Part shown: positions 61,102 through 64,000 of the stretch, piece by piece
Layout: each line of letters starts with the position of its first letter
Numbering within the stretch: position 1 is the first letter of the stretch
NCBI GenBank assembly: GCA_902540995.1
Contig: CACBOY010000002.1
Location: 1 to 64,000 of the forward strand
Source of the DNA: an uncultured SAR86 cluster bacterium
Lineage (GTDB): Bacteria; Pseudomonadota; Gammaproteobacteria; Magnimaribacterales; AG-339-G14
Length of the DNA stretch: 64,000 nucleotides
Direction: 5' to 3'
Notes under the pieces: model-generated
The model's database searches: none
What the model was told of the DNA's origin: nothing
Seen by the model: the letters and a program-made list of their open reading frames with translations, nothing else
Made by a program: the position numbers and the translations under genes

Positions 61102-63862
61102 AGATACTTTAAATCTGCCTAAAACAGGATTTTCCATGAAAGCCAATTTGGCTCAGAAAGAGCCAGAGATGATTAAGTATTGGGAAGAAATTAAGCTTTA
61201 TGACTTGCTGCAAAGTAAAAATAAAGATGGACCAAATTTTTTATTACACGACGGACCACCTTATGCAAATGGTCCGATTCACCTTGGAACTACAAATAAT
61301 AAGGTATTGAAAGATATCATTATTAAATTTAAACAACTTCAAGGGTTCAACTCTCCATACATTCCAGGCTGGGATTGTCATGGGCTTCCAATCGAATTGA
61401 ATGTTGAAAAAAAGATTGGAAAGGTAAATGTTGAAGTTCCCGCTGATAAATTTAGAGAAGAGTGTCGAGAATACGCTAACCAACAAATTGCCATTCAAAG
61501 GAATGATTTTAAAAGGCTTGGGATTCAAGCGGACTGGAAAAATCCTTACAAAACCATGTCTTTTGATTATGAGGCGAATACCATCAGAGCGCTTGGCAAA
61601 ATAATTGAAGCCAATCATTTAGTAAGAGGAGAAAAGCCTGTCTACTGGTGTTCAGAATGCAAGTCCGCACTTGCTGAAGCTGAAGTTGAATATTATGACA
61701 AAGAATCTAAAGCGATAGATTTCCTCTTTCCAATGCAAAAGGAAGTTCTTGAAAATTTACTTTCATTAGAAATTAATTCTCCAACTTTTGCTGCATCATG
61801 GACTACTACTCCTTGGACAATTCCAAGCAACCAAGCAATCTCTTTCAATCCTGAGTTTCAATATGAATTAATAGAATTTGAACATGAAAATAATCAAATA
61901 GCTGTATTAGTTGCTTCAACTTTAAAGGAAAGAACTTTAGAGAGAGTTGATGTTAGTTCACACAATGTTTTGGGTAAGTTACCTGGAAGTGCATTAAACG
62001 AAATCGAAGCAAATCACCCTTTTTTAAAGAGACGATCTTTATTTATTTCTGGAACGCATGTAACCGATGAAATGGGAACAGGACTCGTTCATACAGCTCC
62101 TGCTCACGGTATGGATGATTATCATGCTTGCATAGGTAAAGACTTAGATTTTCGAAGCCCGGTTGATGAAAAGGGTGAATTTATCAAAAGCCAAAAATTT
62201 GTTGGTGGACTAAATTTAGAGGAGGCAAATAATAAAATTATTGAATTATTGGCTGAAAAATCTTTATTGCTTAGTAAAAGTACTTATAGACATAGTTTTC
62301 CAAATTGTTGGCGTCATAAAATTCCTGTTTTTTTTAGAGCAACACCTCAATGGTTTATTTCCATGGAAAAGAACTTCCTCTTGCAAAACTCTGAAGAAAA
62401 AATAAATGAGATCAATTGGCTTCCAGAGTGGGGAAAATCAAGAATTGAAGGAATGATGCAAGAAAGACCAGATTGGTGTATTTCAAGACAACGCTCTTGG
62501 GGGGTACCGCTTCCTTTGTTCACAAATAAAGAAACTGGAGAACTTCATCCTAAGACCCTTGAAATTATAGAAAAAGTTGCACAAGAGGTAGAAAAAATAG
62601 GCATCCAAGCTTGGTATGATATGGAACCAAGTTCGTTAATTGATGACTATGAATTATATGAAAAATCTTCTGACATCCTGGACGTCTGGTTTGACTCTGG
62701 CGTAACGCATCATTGTGTTTTAGAACAAAGAGAAAATTTATCTTATCCTGCTGATTTATATTTAGAAGGTTCAGATCAACACAGGGGGTGGTTTCAGTCT
62801 TCTTTATTGACTGGCATGGCTATTAATAACGAGGCTCCGTATAGATCAGTTCTCACGCACGGATTTGTAGTTGATGGCGAAGGAAAAAAACAATCCAAAT
62901 CTCTGGGTAATACTGTCTCACCTCAATCAGTCTGGAACAAGAAAGGAGCTGATATTCTGAGGGCATGGGTAGCTTCATCAGATTTTAGAAATGAAATTTA
63001 TTTTTCAGATGAAATCCTCGATAGAACCGCGGATTCTTACAGAAGAATCAGAAATACGATTAGATTTTTGTTATCAAATTTATATGATTTTGATCATCAG
63101 CAAGAAGTCAGTTTAGATTCAAGAGTGGAAATAGATATATGGATTCTTAAAGAGGCTGAAAAACTCCAAAATGAAATTATTGAAGATTATTCAAATTATG
63201 AGTTTCATTTGGTTTATCAAAAAATTCTAAATTTTTGTACCAACGAATTAGGTAGTTTTTATTTAGATATTCTCAAAGACAGACTCTATACCTCAAAAAA
63301 ATCTGGTTTTGCTAGAATTTCAGCGCAAGCAACAATAAAAAGCCTGTTGGATAAATTATTGTTATGGATTGCACCAATTTTAAGTTTCACCGCAGAAGAG
63401 GCTTTCAGAGAGTTATATAAAGACAAAAAGTCTATTTTCCTAGAAAGTTTTTCATCAGCTCAAGAAGATATACTCCTAACTTTAGACGAAGATTCTTGGA
63501 AAGTGTTAAATGAAATAAAAATTGAAGCAAATAAACTTTTGGAGGAAAAAAGAAATGACGGAATTATTGGTTCTTCCTTAGATGCTGAAGTAAAAATCTT
63601 CTGTAACTCTGAGACCTTTTTAAGATTAAGTCCTTGTATTGATGAGTTGAAATTTCTTTTAATTGTTTCAGATGCTTCCTTGGAGGTTGCCGATGACGAT
63701 GGTCAATCTTCTATTTCAATTGAAGTAAAATCCTCCGATAAAGAAAAATGTGATCGTTGCTGGCATCATACGGGTAATCTCAAAAAGATTTTAGATTCAA
63801 GTCTATGCCCAAGGTGTATAGATAACGTTGAGGGCGAGGGTGAAAAAAGAAAGTTTTTTTAA
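61088..63862 (+). CDS. ileS: Isoleucine--tRNA ligase
   Basis: LHDGPPYANGPIHLG; SWTTTPWTIPSN; KKQSKSLGN; C-terminal zinc motif CDRCWHHTGN ... CPRC. Confidence 0.97.
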   Translation: MKKIKDTLNLPKTGFSMKANLAQKEPEMIKYWEEIKLYDLLQSKNKDGPNFLLHDGPPYANGPIHLGTTNNKVLKDIIIKFKQLQGFNSPYIPGWDCHGLPIELNVEKKIGKVNVEVPADKFREECREYANQQIAIQRNDFKRLGIQADWKNPYKTMSFDYEANTIRALGKIIEANHLVRGEKPVYWCSECKSALAEAEVEYYDKESKAIDFLFPMQKEVLENLLSLEINSPTFAASWTTTPWTIPSNQAISFNPEFQYELIEFEHENNQIAVLVASTLKERTLERVDVSSHNVLGKLPGSALNEIEANHPFLKRRSLFISGTHVTDEMGTGLVHTAPAHGMDDYHACIGKDLDFRSPVDEKGEFIKSQKFVGGLNLEEANNKIIELLAEKSLLLSKSTYRHSFPNCWRHKIPVFFRATPQWFISMEKNFLLQNSEEKINEINWLPEWGKSRIEGMMQERPDWCISRQRSWGVPLPLFTNKETGELHPKTLEIIEKVAQEVEKIGIQAWYDMEPSSLIDDYELYEKSSDILDVWFDSGVTHHCVLEQRENLSYPADLYLEGSDQHRGWFQSSLLTGMAINNEAPYRSVLTHGFVVDGEGKKQSKSLGNTVSPQSVWNKKGADILRAWVASSDFRNEIYFSDEILDRTADSYRRIRNTIRFLLSNLYDFDHQQEVSLDSRVEIDIWILKEAEKLQNEIIEDYSNYEFHLVYQKILNFCTNELGSFYLDILKDRLYTSKKSGFARISAQATIKSLLDKLLLWIAPILSFTAEEAFRELYKDKKSIFLESFSSAQEDILLTLDEDSWKVLNEIKIEANKLLEEKRNDGIIGSSLDAEVKIFCNSETFLRLSPCIDELKFLLIVSDASLEVADDDGQSSISIEVKSSDKEKCDRCWHHTGNLKKILDSSLCPRCIDNVEGEGEKRKFF

Positions 63863-64000
63863 AACACAAAAATTATTCTTTCTGACTGCATTAATTATTT
63901 CTTTGGTCTTTTTTGATCAATTCTCAAAATACTTAATTGAGGCAAACTTTAATCTTTATGAGTCTACAAACATAATTCCGTTTTTAAACTTCACTTTTAT
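63840..64000 (+). CDS. lspA: Lipoprotein signal peptidase LspA (3' truncated by window edge)
   Basis: GTG start overlapping ileS; MKKESFFKTQKLFFLTALIISLVFFDQFSKYLIEANFNLYESTNIIPFLNFTF; canonical ribF-ileS-lspA order. Confidence 0.85.
   Translation, partial: MKKESFFKTQKLFFLTALIISLVFFDQFSKYLIEANFNLYESTNIIPFLNFTF

Noticed and set aside
1-64000. CRISPR array, secondary-metabolite cluster, toxin-antitoxin or defence island
   Set aside because: No regularly spaced repeats, no cas or defence genes, and no accessory island recognised; nearly every long ORF is an identifiable core gene.

Overview
The window is 64 kb of AT-rich, densely packed bacterial chromosome. Gene content and order are gammaproteobacterial and look like a streamlined marine lineage, possibly SAR86-like; that placement is inference, with no rRNA here to test it. 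It contains about 58 protein genes, almost all housekeeping, and one tRNA-Lys(TTT). Main blocks: murC-ddl; rpsF-rpsR-rplI-dnaB-alr; pyrG-kdsA-eno-ftsB-ispD-ispF-surE-pcm; fdxA, pncC, recA, proS; aspS-yebC-[nuclease]-ybgC-tolQRAB-pal-cpoB; tRNA-Lys, crcB, HIT; bepA, perM, bcp, dapA-bamC-purC; a 2-oxoacid:ferredoxin oxidoreductase operon divergent from an isc operon; ndk-rodZ-ispG-hisS-yfgM-bamB-der; sdhCDAB-sucCD; GH13/MDR/tusA/MATE; acyltransferase-pdxB-desaturase-msrB-murJ-ribF-ileS-lspA. I see no CRISPR, IS element, prophage or rRNA. The most interesting observations are: (1) a small Hjc-like PD-(D/E)XK nuclease exactly where ruvC-ruvA-ruvB normally sit, between yebC and ybgC; (2) a GltD-like Fe-S flavoprotein, in a 2-oxoacid:ferredoxin oxidoreductase operon, whose N-terminus looks like the DNA-binding arm domain of a tyrosine integrase; (3) sdhCDAB joined directly to sucCD with no sucAB, suggesting KorAB may replace 2-oxoglutarate dehydrogenase; (4) a ferredoxin-IscA fusion in an isc operon lacking iscR and hscBA; (5) a short ProS without the INS editing domain; (6) tail-to-tail convergent genes that overlap or nearly abut at all six convergent junctions.
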